From positions 1-64,000 of the forward strand of contig CAMBQN010000003.1 in NCBI GenBank assembly GCA_945870025.1: a stretch of DNA of 64,000 bases, given 5' to 3'. The first letter of the stretch is position 1. Every line of letters starts with the position of its first letter. Positions 39,026-47,165 of the stretch are shown piece after piece. Below the pieces are notes generated by a model. It did no database searches. It was not told the DNA's origin and saw only the letters and a list, made by a program, of their open reading frames with translations. A program made the translations under genes and the position numbers. Origin of the DNA: Akkermansia muciniphila (GTDB lineage Bacteria; Verrucomicrobiota; Kiritimatiellia; RFP12; JAAYNR01).

Positions 39026-40441
39026 ATGAAATCATACAGACTGCAGTTGATCAAGCCCGCCCAATTGGTGAACGGCAAACCCCTCAAACTTGAAAAAGCC
39101 CTCACCCCGACGCGCGCCCTCCCCTACCTGGCCGCCTTGACGCCCGGAAACTTCGACATCCTCATCACGGATGATAGCCTCGATGAGATCGACTACGATG
39201 CTAAGGTGGATCTCGTCGGCATCACGACGCTCATTTCGCAGGTGCCGCGGGCGATCCAGATCGCCGATCAATTCCGTTCACGCGGGGTGAAGGTGATCAT
39301 GGGCGGCGTCGGCGCGAGCGCCGTGCCAGACCTCGTGCTGCCGCATGTGGACTGCCTCGTCATCGGCGAAGCCGAGAACGTCTGGGATGGCGTCCTGGCC
39401 GATTTCGCCGCAGGACGCCTGCAGCACCGCTATCAGGCAGCCGCGTTCTGCTCCATGGATAACCTCCCTGTGTCGCGCTTCGATCTGCTGAAGACCTCGG
39501 CGTTTGTCCGCCCCGGTCGCGCCATTTCAAAAAGCGCCCTGCCGCGCATCCCCATCGAGACGTCGCGCGGATGTCCGCATGGGTGCGCCTTTTGTTCCGT
39601 CACCCAATATTTCGGCCGCACGATGCGCTTCCGGCCGATCGAACACGTCATCGCCGAAATGCGCCACTATCCCGGTGCCTATTTCTTTCTTGTCGACGAC
39701 AACGTCGCCGCCGACCGGCCGCGCGCCAAGGAGCTGTTCCGGGCCATGATTCCGCTGAAAAACCGCTGGATCGGCCAGTTCAGCTCGCTCGCCGCAGCAG
39801 ACCCCGAGCTGCTCGATCTCGCCCGGCAATCGGGGTGCATCAACGCATTCGTAGGGGTGGAGAGCTTTCACGCCGACAGCCTCAACTCGGTGGGCAAACG
39901 GCACAACGTCGGCAAGGATTTCGGCAAGATGCTGGCCGCCTTCCGTTCGGCCGGGATCGACCTGAACGTCAGCCTGATCGTGGGCTTCGACACCGACACG
40001 CCCCAGACCATCCGCGAAACCACGGACATCGCCATCGCGTTGAAGGTGCACCTGATGACCCTGTTTATTCTGACCCCGATCCCGGGCACCCAGCTTCACG
40101 CGCAGCTCGATCAGGAGGGGCGCATCCTGCACCGGGACTACTCCCTCTACGACGGCACGCACGCCGTCTTCAGACCGCGGAACATGGATGCCGCTGAACT
40201 GGAAACCCTCTACTGGGAGTCGTTCGCCCGCTTTTATTCGATTGGCAATATCGCCCGGCGCTTTTCGAACGTGGTGCGCTGGCCCCTGAATCATCCGGTG
40301 ACACCGGTCATCTACACCGGCATGGGCAACCGGTTTTACCGGAAGACGATTCAACAGCGCATGCATCCCCTGTGCGGCGGCAGCGTGGTCCGTGCGCCGC
40401 TCGCACACAAAGCCAATCCGCAGGCCGGAATTCCCCGTTAA
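39026..40441 (+). CDS. B12-binding domain radical SAM protein
   Basis: ETSRGCPHGCAFCSVTQYFG (CxxxCxxC), N-terminal cobalamin-binding-like fold (LVGITT..GGVGAS..VIGEAE). Confidence 0.9.
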   Translation: MKSYRLQLIKPAQLVNGKPLKLEKALTPTRALPYLAALTPGNFDILITDDSLDEIDYDAKVDLVGITTLISQVPRAIQIADQFRSRGVKVIMGGVGASAVPDLVLPHVDCLVIGEAENVWDGVLADFAAGRLQHRYQAAAFCSMDNLPVSRFDLLKTSAFVRPGRAISKSALPRIPIETSRGCPHGCAFCSVTQYFGRTMRFRPIEHVIAEMRHYPGAYFFLVDDNVAADRPRAKELFRAMIPLKNRWIGQFSSLAAADPELLDLARQSGCINAFVGVESFHADSLNSVGKRHNVGKDFGKMLAAFRSAGIDLNVSLIVGFDTDTPQTIRETTDIAIALKVHLMTLFILTPIPGTQLHAQLDQEGRILHRDYSLYDGTHAVFRPRNMDAAELETLYWESFARFYSIGNIARRFSNVVRWPLNHPVTPVIYTGMGNRFYRKTIQQRMHPLCGGSVVRAPLAHKANPQAGIPR

Positions 40442-40491
40442 TTTCCCCGCCGGGCGAAGCGCGTGAAAAAACTCCGTTTTGCGCGCGACGG

Positions 40492-40519
40492 ATTCAGGGT
40501 TCAGCGTTCCGGGTTCAGC
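40492..40519. repeat. Four heptamers ATTCAGG/GTTCAGC/GTTCCGG/GTTCAGC
   Basis: Contiguous 7-bp periodic units of NTTCAGN type. Confidence 0.8.
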
Positions 40520-40565
40520 GGGCTCATTATTCTGGGGCACGAACAATTAGGCCATGTGCCCGCTT

Positions 40566-43085
40566 TTACGGCCCGAGTCGCAGCGGCGGAAGGATGCGGC
40601 CGAGGAGTTCGTCGTCGACGGCGAAACAGGCAAACCCCTTGAGGGGGCGGGCGCGCACGGCCAGAATCTGTTCGGCAGTGGCGAAAGCGTCGAGTTGGCT
40701 TTCGTCGGCCCCGGTGCCGATGCCGGCGATCAGGTGCGTGGCGGGATCGGGGGTTTCGCGGATGCAGGCGTCGAGCATTTCGGCGAATGCGGCCGCGCTT
40801 TCGGTGTAGGCCATGGGGCAGACGGTGTCGAGGGTGTTGTCGCGCAGCCAGCCCGGCCAGTCCTGGCCGCGCATCCGGGCGGCGGCGGGCGATGGGAAGA
40901 CCGCTGCCGAGAGGATGATGGCGGGATTGATCGCGCGGACGGTTTCGGCTGCGGCTCGGACGAAACGGGTTATTTCCTGTTGGCGGAACGTCTGGAAGGC
41001 GTCGGCCAGCGAGCCGCCGGCCAGTACGTCGTTTGGCCAGTTCGTGACGCGCGCGCCGGTCTGTTTCTCAAAGGCCTTCCGGGTTGCGGGCGCGAAGCAC
41101 CCCTGCATCTCGGGATAACGGACGTAGTCGAGGTGGATGCCCGCGATCCCCTGCCGGGCGAGTTCGGCGAGACCCGTGAGGAGCAGCGCGTGGTTCTCGG
41201 GGAGCGAGGGGCAGAGCCAAGGCAGTTCGCGGCCCTGCGCATCGCGCATGAGCCGGCCTGCGGCGGAGAGATCGGCCCGGCGGGACTCGTCGATGCCGTC
41301 GAGCGCCCAGCAGGTGACCCAGGCGTGCAGGGCGATGCCGTGCCGCCTGGCAGCGGCCGAGAGAGACGCCACGGCGTCGGCTCCCGCCGTTCGTCCGGAT
41401 GACGACACTGGCGCGGCGACGTTCGGGTTGATCTGTGTCTGACCGGCGCGCTGCATGTGCGAATAGACCGTGTTGACGCCCCGCTGGGATAATTCCGTGA
41501 ACAGCCCGTCCCATCCCCGAGGATGGCGGCCGGAGCCGTTTTCCCACACGCCATGGACCTCGACGGCGCGGGGTGCCGGTCCGGACATAAGCGCGGCGGT
41601 GGCGCGCGCATCGCGGATCTCGGCTGCCAACTGAGCGACGCGGGCGGGTTGACGGGCGGCCCGCGCCGCCTGCATCCGAACGAGGGTTTGCGCCTGCTGG
41701 TCGGCGTCGGGATGGGGGGCGGTCTGGGCGGTGTGGATGGTCTCGGCGCTGCAGACATCGCCCAGAGCGGGGAGGAGTTCCATCACGAGTGCGCCGAGAA
41801 AGGCCGACGCGGCGGCGGAAGCGAGCGGCGGGGTATGAGCGAACCAAGCGCCCCGCTCGGAGAGCACGCAGGCGGGGAGGTCGGTGACACGTCCGGCGGC
41901 ATCGGTCCAAGTGGCGATGGTGCGGGCGGTGTGGAGATTGCCGGGAATGGGGTAGGGCGGCAGGATGCTGGTGGTCACATGCGGGACGCGCGCGGGGAGC
42001 GGCAGGCCGGCTGCGGGTGCAGGCGCCCAGGCGGTCCATTGACGGCCGCCATCGGCTCCGCGCCAGGGGTCGATGCGGATTCCAAGCGTACGGGCCAGAT
42101 CGGACGCCGCATTGTAAAACACGATCACTTTGCCGCCAGATGTGATAAACCGGTTGAGGGAGCGGATCTGACGCTCTTGCAGGGAGGGACTCCACGGCAG
42201 CAAGACGAGTTTGAACGGCACCAGCGCGTCGTCAAAACGGTCATTGATGATGGTATGCGGGATGCCGGCGCGGGTGAGCGCCGCCGTCGTGCGAGCGGTG
42301 AGGAGGCGGGCAAAGCCGCTCTCGCCCGGGGCGGTTGCGTCGCTCGCCTGTATGATGGCGACGACATCGCGCCGTGTCGAGACGGCGTGGAGGGTGAGCA
42401 ACACGGGGCGCGCCGCCTGTTTCCAGAGCGAAAGTCTGAGCGTCTGGGCCCGATTCCACGCGCCCGGGGAGGACTCGGCGCAGAACGCCTCACGCGGGAA
42501 AGCCAGCGTGAGGCGGTTGGTCGATGAAGGAGGGGATCCCTCGGCGGAAAACCACCCGGCGCCGCTCTTGAGGTGCATCGAGACGGCGCGAAGGGCGCCT
42601 GGGTCGGCGCAGGTCAGATCGACGAGGAGCGTGGTGGGTTCACCGCGGATGCGTGGCAGCGGGATATCCCAATAGATGCGGTCGACACCGGTTTGGAACG
42701 GCGCGGCGAAGAGGATGCCGGTCGGGGTCATGACGGGGGCGGGGGCTTCGGGGGTGTTTCCCGATATGACGGGAAGGGCGGGATAAGGGGGCAGGAGGGG
42801 GATGACGACGGGTAGGTCGGCGGCTGGGGCGGGGCCAGCGGATAGTAGGATCGCGACCGCCAGAGCGGCGAGGCGTGTGAACCTAGAAAGAGCAGATAAT
42901 CGCAAAGCACGCAGAGGCGCCTGCAAAACCTCCTTCGTCGGTTCTGCCAGCGCAGGTTTCAGAAGCCAGTATTCAGTATTCAGAATGGGAACCCTCTCAC
43001 TGGCAACGCGTACTATTATTCTGACTCCTGACTTCTGACTGCTGACTGCTGGCTTCTGACTTCTCTCTTCCGATCCTATTCCCAC
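40566..43085 (-). CDS. Secreted glycoside hydrolase of the GHL10/family 10-like type with N-terminal accessory domains
   Basis: Signal-peptide-like LAALAVAILLSAGPAPA; HGVWENGSGRHPRGWDGLFTELSQRGVNTVYSH; GIAGIHLDYVRYPEM; start uncertain (43085 GTG or an internal non-ATG start near 42926). Confidence 0.8.
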   Translation of the reverse strand: MGIGSEERSQKPAVSSQKSGVRIIVRVASERVPILNTEYWLLKPALAEPTKEVLQAPLRALRLSALSRFTRLAALAVAILLSAGPAPAADLPVVIPLLPPYPALPVISGNTPEAPAPVMTPTGILFAAPFQTGVDRIYWDIPLPRIRGEPTTLLVDLTCADPGALRAVSMHLKSGAGWFSAEGSPPSSTNRLTLAFPREAFCAESSPGAWNRAQTLRLSLWKQAARPVLLTLHAVSTRRDVVAIIQASDATAPGESGFARLLTARTTAALTRAGIPHTIINDRFDDALVPFKLVLLPWSPSLQERQIRSLNRFITSGGKVIVFYNAASDLARTLGIRIDPWRGADGGRQWTAWAPAPAAGLPLPARVPHVTTSILPPYPIPGNLHTARTIATWTDAAGRVTDLPACVLSERGAWFAHTPPLASAAASAFLGALVMELLPALGDVCSAETIHTAQTAPHPDADQQAQTLVRMQAARAARQPARVAQLAAEIRDARATAALMSGPAPRAVEVHGVWENGSGRHPRGWDGLFTELSQRGVNTVYSHMQRAGQTQINPNVAAPVSSSGRTAGADAVASLSAAARRHGIALHAWVTCWALDGIDESRRADLSAAGRLMRDAQGRELPWLCPSLPENHALLLTGLAELARQGIAGIHLDYVRYPEMQGCFAPATRKAFEKQTGARVTNWPNDVLAGGSLADAFQTFRQQEITRFVRAAAETVRAINPAIILSAAVFPSPAAARMRGQDWPGWLRDNTLDTVCPMAYTESAAAFAEMLDACIRETPDPATHLIAGIGTGADESQLDAFATAEQILAVRARPLKGFACFAVDDELLGRILPPLRLGP
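42957..43062. repeat. Heptamer hairpin element J
   Basis: 4 heptamers TTTCAGA..ATTCAGA (42957-42984) vs 6 heptamers CTGRCTN (43021-43062); perfect CAGAAGCCAG/CTGGCTTCTG inverted repeat 42960-42969/43049-43058; upstream head resembles that of element E. Confidence 0.75.
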
Positions 43086-43396
43086 ACATAAGCGGCGGCG
43101 TCTTTGGGCGTCGGGATTTCGCCTTCCTTGCGCGGCGTGAACTGACGGAACGCGGGGACATACGGCGCTTCCTCCAGTTTAGGAGTCGGATTGGGGGCGG
43201 GCGGCGACAACGGCACGAACGGGTCATTGATGCGGATCGGCCGGTTGTCGTCTATCTCCACGCTGTCCGGGTTCAACAAGGTGGTTGGCGGGCGGCGCCG
43301 GTGGAAGATGCTTTTATAAAAAGCGGCTAGAAGAAAAAACATCCCCAGCACACCGGCGATAATGCTGACGTCTGAGAAGGGAATGGCTCCGATCAT
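43076..43396 (-). CDS. Small single-TM hypothetical protein
   Basis: One N-terminal TM helix, Pro-rich tail; embedded in a tight operon. Confidence 0.65.
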   Translation of the reverse strand: MIGAIPFSDVSIIAGVLGMFFLLAAFYKSIFHRRRPPTTLLNPDSVEIDDNRPIRINDPFVPLSPPAPNPTPKLEEAPYVPAFRQFTPRKEGEIPTPKDAAAYVWE

Positions 43397-44259
43397 GGAG
43401 TTGCCTCCGGTGTGTCGGTTGTCTGTTGGGCGAATGCGGCCAGACCGGTGTCGTGCGAGGCCTGTTCGGCGATCTCGGGGTTGATTTGCGACGCTTGGGC
43501 GGCAAAGCCGAGCATCAAGGCGGTATCGCAGATGTTGTTGATGCTGCGGGGGATTCCCATGGAATAGCGGTAGATCGTGTCAAGCGCTTCGCGCGAGAAC
43601 GACCAGATATCGCCGCCGACGGCGCGCATGTGGTGTTGCACATACTCGGTGGTTTGTTCGGGTGAAAGCGGCGTGAGTTTCCAGTCGAGCTGGATGCGGC
43701 GGCGGAGGGATTCAAAGCCCTTGATGGATTCACGCAGTGCTTCGGTGCCGGCCAGAATGGTGGTAAAGAGGGGCGTTTCGGTACGGTTCCCCGTGGCGGG
43801 GATGCGGAGGTTGCTCAGGTAGTGAGCGAGATAAAACCCGTCGCCCGATGCCAGGAAATGGGCTTCATCGATCATCAGCAGGTGGCGTGAGAGGTTGCGG
43901 CTGTTGTTGGACTGGCAGTATGACTGCAGGAGCATGAGCGCCTCGGGCAGGGTCTGGACCGGATCTGCGATGCTCAGACTGCGGAGGATGTGGCGGGCCA
44001 TCGGCAGGGCGCCGTCCGGAATCGCGTCGATGCGGATCGTGGGAATCTTGATATTCTGGGCGTGTCGGAACAGTTGCTCGAGTGTGAGTGACTTGCCGAT
44101 GCCGTACGGGCCTGTGAGCATGCCGGCCATGTGTCCCTGGTCGACGAGGTAGAGAAGGCGTGCCAACCCCTCCTGATGCTGCTCGGTCAGGAACATCAGG
44201 CGGTCATTAACCACGTTGAGGAACGGCGCTTCGCGCAGATTCCAGTATTGTGTATACAT
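43393..44259 (-). CDS. ExeA/GspA-like AAA ATPase
   Basis: MYTQYWNLREAPFLNV, Walker A GPYGIGKSLT, Walker B LLMIDEAHFL. Confidence 0.88.
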   Translation of the reverse strand: MYTQYWNLREAPFLNVVNDRLMFLTEQHQEGLARLLYLVDQGHMAGMLTGPYGIGKSLTLEQLFRHAQNIKIPTIRIDAIPDGALPMARHILRSLSIADPVQTLPEALMLLQSYCQSNNSRNLSRHLLMIDEAHFLASGDGFYLAHYLSNLRIPATGNRTETPLFTTILAGTEALRESIKGFESLRRRIQLDWKLTPLSPEQTTEYVQHHMRAVGGDIWSFSREALDTIYRYSMGIPRSINNICDTALMLGFAAQASQINPEIAEQASHDTGLAAFAQQTTDTPEATP

Positions 44260-44265
44260 GGCGGG

Positions 44266-45117
44266 TTACCTTTGATCGGGCATTCGCACGACCGATGAGA
44301 ACGCGATTGGCTTTTTAGGGGAGGCCGGTGCCGCTGGCTTGGCCGGCGGCTGCGTCGAAGCCCGGTTGCCGACCGATGCCGCCGGGCCGGGGGGGGGTAC
44401 CGGGGAAGAGGTCTGGTCCGCCGGGAGGACAAACCCCTTGCCGCTGTGGATTGCGAACGGCATCGGTGTTGACAGGTTCTGAATTTCCCCGAGATACTTG
44501 GAAACGCGCATGACCCGGTCGGCCTGGTTGGTATGGTCGAGGGTGATCGAGACGGGGCAGAGATCGTCGAGTTTGTTTTTCAACAGAAAAGCGGCGTTGG
44601 AGACCGGCTTGGGGAGGGTCAGCAGAACCGTGGCGCCGATCCGGTCGAGGGCATGGACAAACGAGTAGAGGTGTTGGACGAGACGCGAGATCGGTTGGAT
44701 TGCCAGCCAGGGAAGAACGGTGTCGAGAACCACACGCCGGATCGATTGCGACTCGATTGTTTCCTGCAGTTCCTCGAAGGCCTGCGGGGGGAGCAGGATA
44801 TTGTGGCTGGAGGCATTCTCGGTGATCAACGAGGCGTATTCCAGCAGCACAAGCTGTCCGGATGCGACGGCGTCGGCGAAGGGCATGCCGAAGCTCTCCG
44901 AGACAATCAGCGCATCCGCCGCGCGGTAGCCCGACAGCAGCAAGGCCCGGTCACCTTCGACAAGCGCCTGATGGATAAAGTGCAGACCGAGGATGGACTT
45001 GCCGCTTCCGGCTCGTCCGCAACACAAGACTTGCCGGTTGCGGTAAACGCCACCGAACACGTCATCGAACAACGGTATGCCCAACCGGGTTTTATCAATC
45101 ACGCAAACCTCATGCAA
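44266..45117 (-). CDS. KaiC-like RecA-superfamily ATPase
   Basis: GIPLFDDVFGGVYRNRQVLCCGRAGSGKSILGLHFI; VVLDTVLPWL. Confidence 0.85.
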   Translation of the reverse strand: MHEVCVIDKTRLGIPLFDDVFGGVYRNRQVLCCGRAGSGKSILGLHFIHQALVEGDRALLLSGYRAADALIVSESFGMPFADAVASGQLVLLEYASLITENASSHNILLPPQAFEELQETIESQSIRRVVLDTVLPWLAIQPISRLVQHLYSFVHALDRIGATVLLTLPKPVSNAAFLLKNKLDDLCPVSITLDHTNQADRVMRVSKYLGEIQNLSTPMPFAIHSGKGFVLPADQTSSPVPPPGPAASVGNRASTQPPAKPAAPASPKKPIAFSSVVRMPDQR

Positions 45118-45120
45118 ACC

Positions 45121-45513
45121 TCATGCAACGCTTCCGAACGTACGGGCTTCAGTTTCACAAAACGCCTTTTTAAGAATGCTGCGGATGAAGGCCAACTCGA
45201 AGGGTTTGGACAGAAAGGTAGTGATGCCGCAGGCGGTCGCGCACTCGCTCCACGCCTGTGAGTGGTTGCCGGAGATCAGCACGACCGGACGGGTGCCGGC
45301 TGTCTGAGCGAGTTGACGGATCCACTCCTCGGCCGACGGGGAATCGGGGAGGAGGATGTCGGCGATGACAAGCTGGCAGTCGGGTCTGGCGAGCTTTTCA
45401 ATGCCTTCGGCGCTCGTTGCCGCAGTCACGGTTTCGTGACCCAGCCGCTGTATGAGCGCCGTCAGATAATCGCGAATGCCGGGTTCATCATCAATAATCA
45501 AAACGGTTCCCAT
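45121..45513 (-). CDS. Single-domain response regulator
   Basis: VLIIDDEPGIRDY..VIADILLP..FLSKPFELAF; no output domain. Confidence 0.9.
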   Translation of the reverse strand: MGTVLIIDDEPGIRDYLTALIQRLGHETVTAATSAEGIEKLARPDCQLVIADILLPDSPSAEEWIRQLAQTAGTRPVVLISGNHSQAWSECATACGITTFLSKPFELAFIRSILKKAFCETEARTFGSVA

Positions 45514-45636
45514 TTGGACACACCCTTCGTTCTCGCCTCATTTACACAATGCCGGAGCCGCGCATGCGGCACCCCGTCCTCCCCGAGCAGTGGCGTCATT
45601 ATGGCAAACTAAGCCCTTGCGGTCAAAGTAAAAAAA

Positions 45637-45652
45637 TGGCATACTTCGGGCT
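45637..45652 (+). promoter_or_regulatory. Weak sigma-54-like promoter upstream of the polysaccharide synthase
   Basis: TGGCATACTTCGGGCT has GG-N10-GC spacing but a weak -12 box. Confidence 0.3.
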
Positions 45653-45674
45653 ACGGTTTGACGGCGGTCGTACT

Positions 45675-47165
45675 ATGCAACCCAACGAAGCGAATAAAGC
45701 GAATACAACGTGGATATCGGACCGGCGTGTAGGCGGCAGACGGTGTCGGTGCCCTCCGTGCGCGCTCTCCGTGTATGTGGTTGACACGCCGGCCCCGGTG
45801 ACATGCCCCTATTGTCAGACGAGCTTGACAGTCGAGGAGGTGGGCAGGCCGCTGGCCGCCGAATCGCCGGTGCCGACGGCGGACGAGGTGCGCGCGCGGT
45901 TGACGAACCTGTACCATCAGCCGCCCAAGCTGGCCGTCGTTCTGATCAGTCTTGTGGCCGTGTTTCTGCTGGCGGCGGCGGTTTTCCTGCAGATTCGGAA
46001 CGCCGAGAACTACTGGTATCAGCCGCTGGTCAGCATTTACTCGATGCTGGCGGGGATCTTTGTCGTGTCGCGGTTTATCATCGCCGCCTTCTACGTGCCG
46101 CCGCAGGATGTCGGCTACGAGCCGACGATCACCGTGCTGATCCCCTGCATGAACGAGGAGGCGGTGATCCGGCAGACGATCGAGCGGATTTTCTCCTCGG
46201 GCTATCCCTCTGGCAAGTTGGAGGTCGTGTGTGTCAACGACGGGTCCAACGACGGCACCCTTAAGGAGATGCTGGATGCCCAGACGCGGCACCCGAATCT
46301 GGTGGTCGTTGACTTCGAGAAGAACCGCGGGTTGTGCCATGCGTGGGCGGTGTCGACGCTGATCGCCCGCGGGGAATTCATGGTGTGCGTCGATTCCGAC
46401 ACCTTTATTTTTCCGGGATCGCTGCGCAAGCTGGTTCAGGCGTTCGTGGATCCCTCCGTCGGCGGCGTTTCGGGGCACTGCGATGTGGAGAACGCGGGAA
46501 CCAACCTGCTCACGCAGATGCAGGATGTCCGCTATTACTTCTCCTACAAGATCATGAAGGCGGCCGAGAGCGTGTTTGGGGCGGTGAGCTGTCTGCCCGG
46601 CTGTTTCTCGGCCTATCGGCGGGTGTGCGTGTTGCACGTGCTGGATCCGTGGTTGAACGCCACGGTCTGGGGGATGCACGGCAATTATGCGGATGACCGG
46701 TCGCTGACGAACAAGATCCTGAAGGATTTCAAGATCATTTACGACGACGAAGCGCTGGCGACCACGATTGCGCCCGACAATTGGGGGCAGTACACGCGTC
46801 AGCAGTTGCGCTGGGTGCGTTCGTACTTGCGAGAGATCTGGGGCACGGGCAAATACATATGGCGCAAGCATCCGGTGCCGGCCCTGTCGTGGTACGCGAT
46901 GATGTGGATGCCCCTCGTGGAGCCGGTTGTCATGATCCAGGCGCTGGTGTTGGGCCCGATTCTGGCGGGCACGGTGACGGCGTCATACATGATCGGCGTG
47001 CTGGCCATCACGCTGGTGTGGTCGTTGCACTTCTGGGCGCAAACGGGGCGGCGCTGGTGGTGGGGGGGCATCGTCTTCACCCTCTCCTACATTTTGTTTT
47101 ACAGTTGGCAAATCTACTGGGCGTTTCTCACGCTCAGAGGAAAAAAGTGGGGGACGCGCGGATGA
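45675..47165 (+). CDS. Membrane GT2 polysaccharide synthase (PgaC/HasA-like) with N-terminal zinc ribbon
   Basis: CPPC-X14-CPYC; VNDGSNDGT, DSDTF, GHCDVENAGTN, QQLRW; multiple TM helices. Confidence 0.9.
   Translation: MQPNEANKANTTWISDRRVGGRRCRCPPCALSVYVVDTPAPVTCPYCQTSLTVEEVGRPLAAESPVPTADEVRARLTNLYHQPPKLAVVLISLVAVFLLAAAVFLQIRNAENYWYQPLVSIYSMLAGIFVVSRFIIAAFYVPPQDVGYEPTITVLIPCMNEEAVIRQTIERIFSSGYPSGKLEVVCVNDGSNDGTLKEMLDAQTRHPNLVVVDFEKNRGLCHAWAVSTLIARGEFMVCVDSDTFIFPGSLRKLVQAFVDPSVGGVSGHCDVENAGTNLLTQMQDVRYYFSYKIMKAAESVFGAVSCLPGCFSAYRRVCVLHVLDPWLNATVWGMHGNYADDRSLTNKILKDFKIIYDDEALATTIAPDNWGQYTRQQLRWVRSYLREIWGTGKYIWRKHPVPALSWYAMMWMPLVEPVVMIQALVLGPILAGTVTASYMIGVLAITLVWSLHFWAQTGRRWWWGGIVFTLSYILFYSWQIYWAFLTLRGKKWGTRG

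Noticed and set aside
44266-45117. Circadian clock KaiC
   Set aside because: Only a single KaiC-like RecA domain and no KaiA/KaiB nearby; treated as a generic KaiC-like ATPase.
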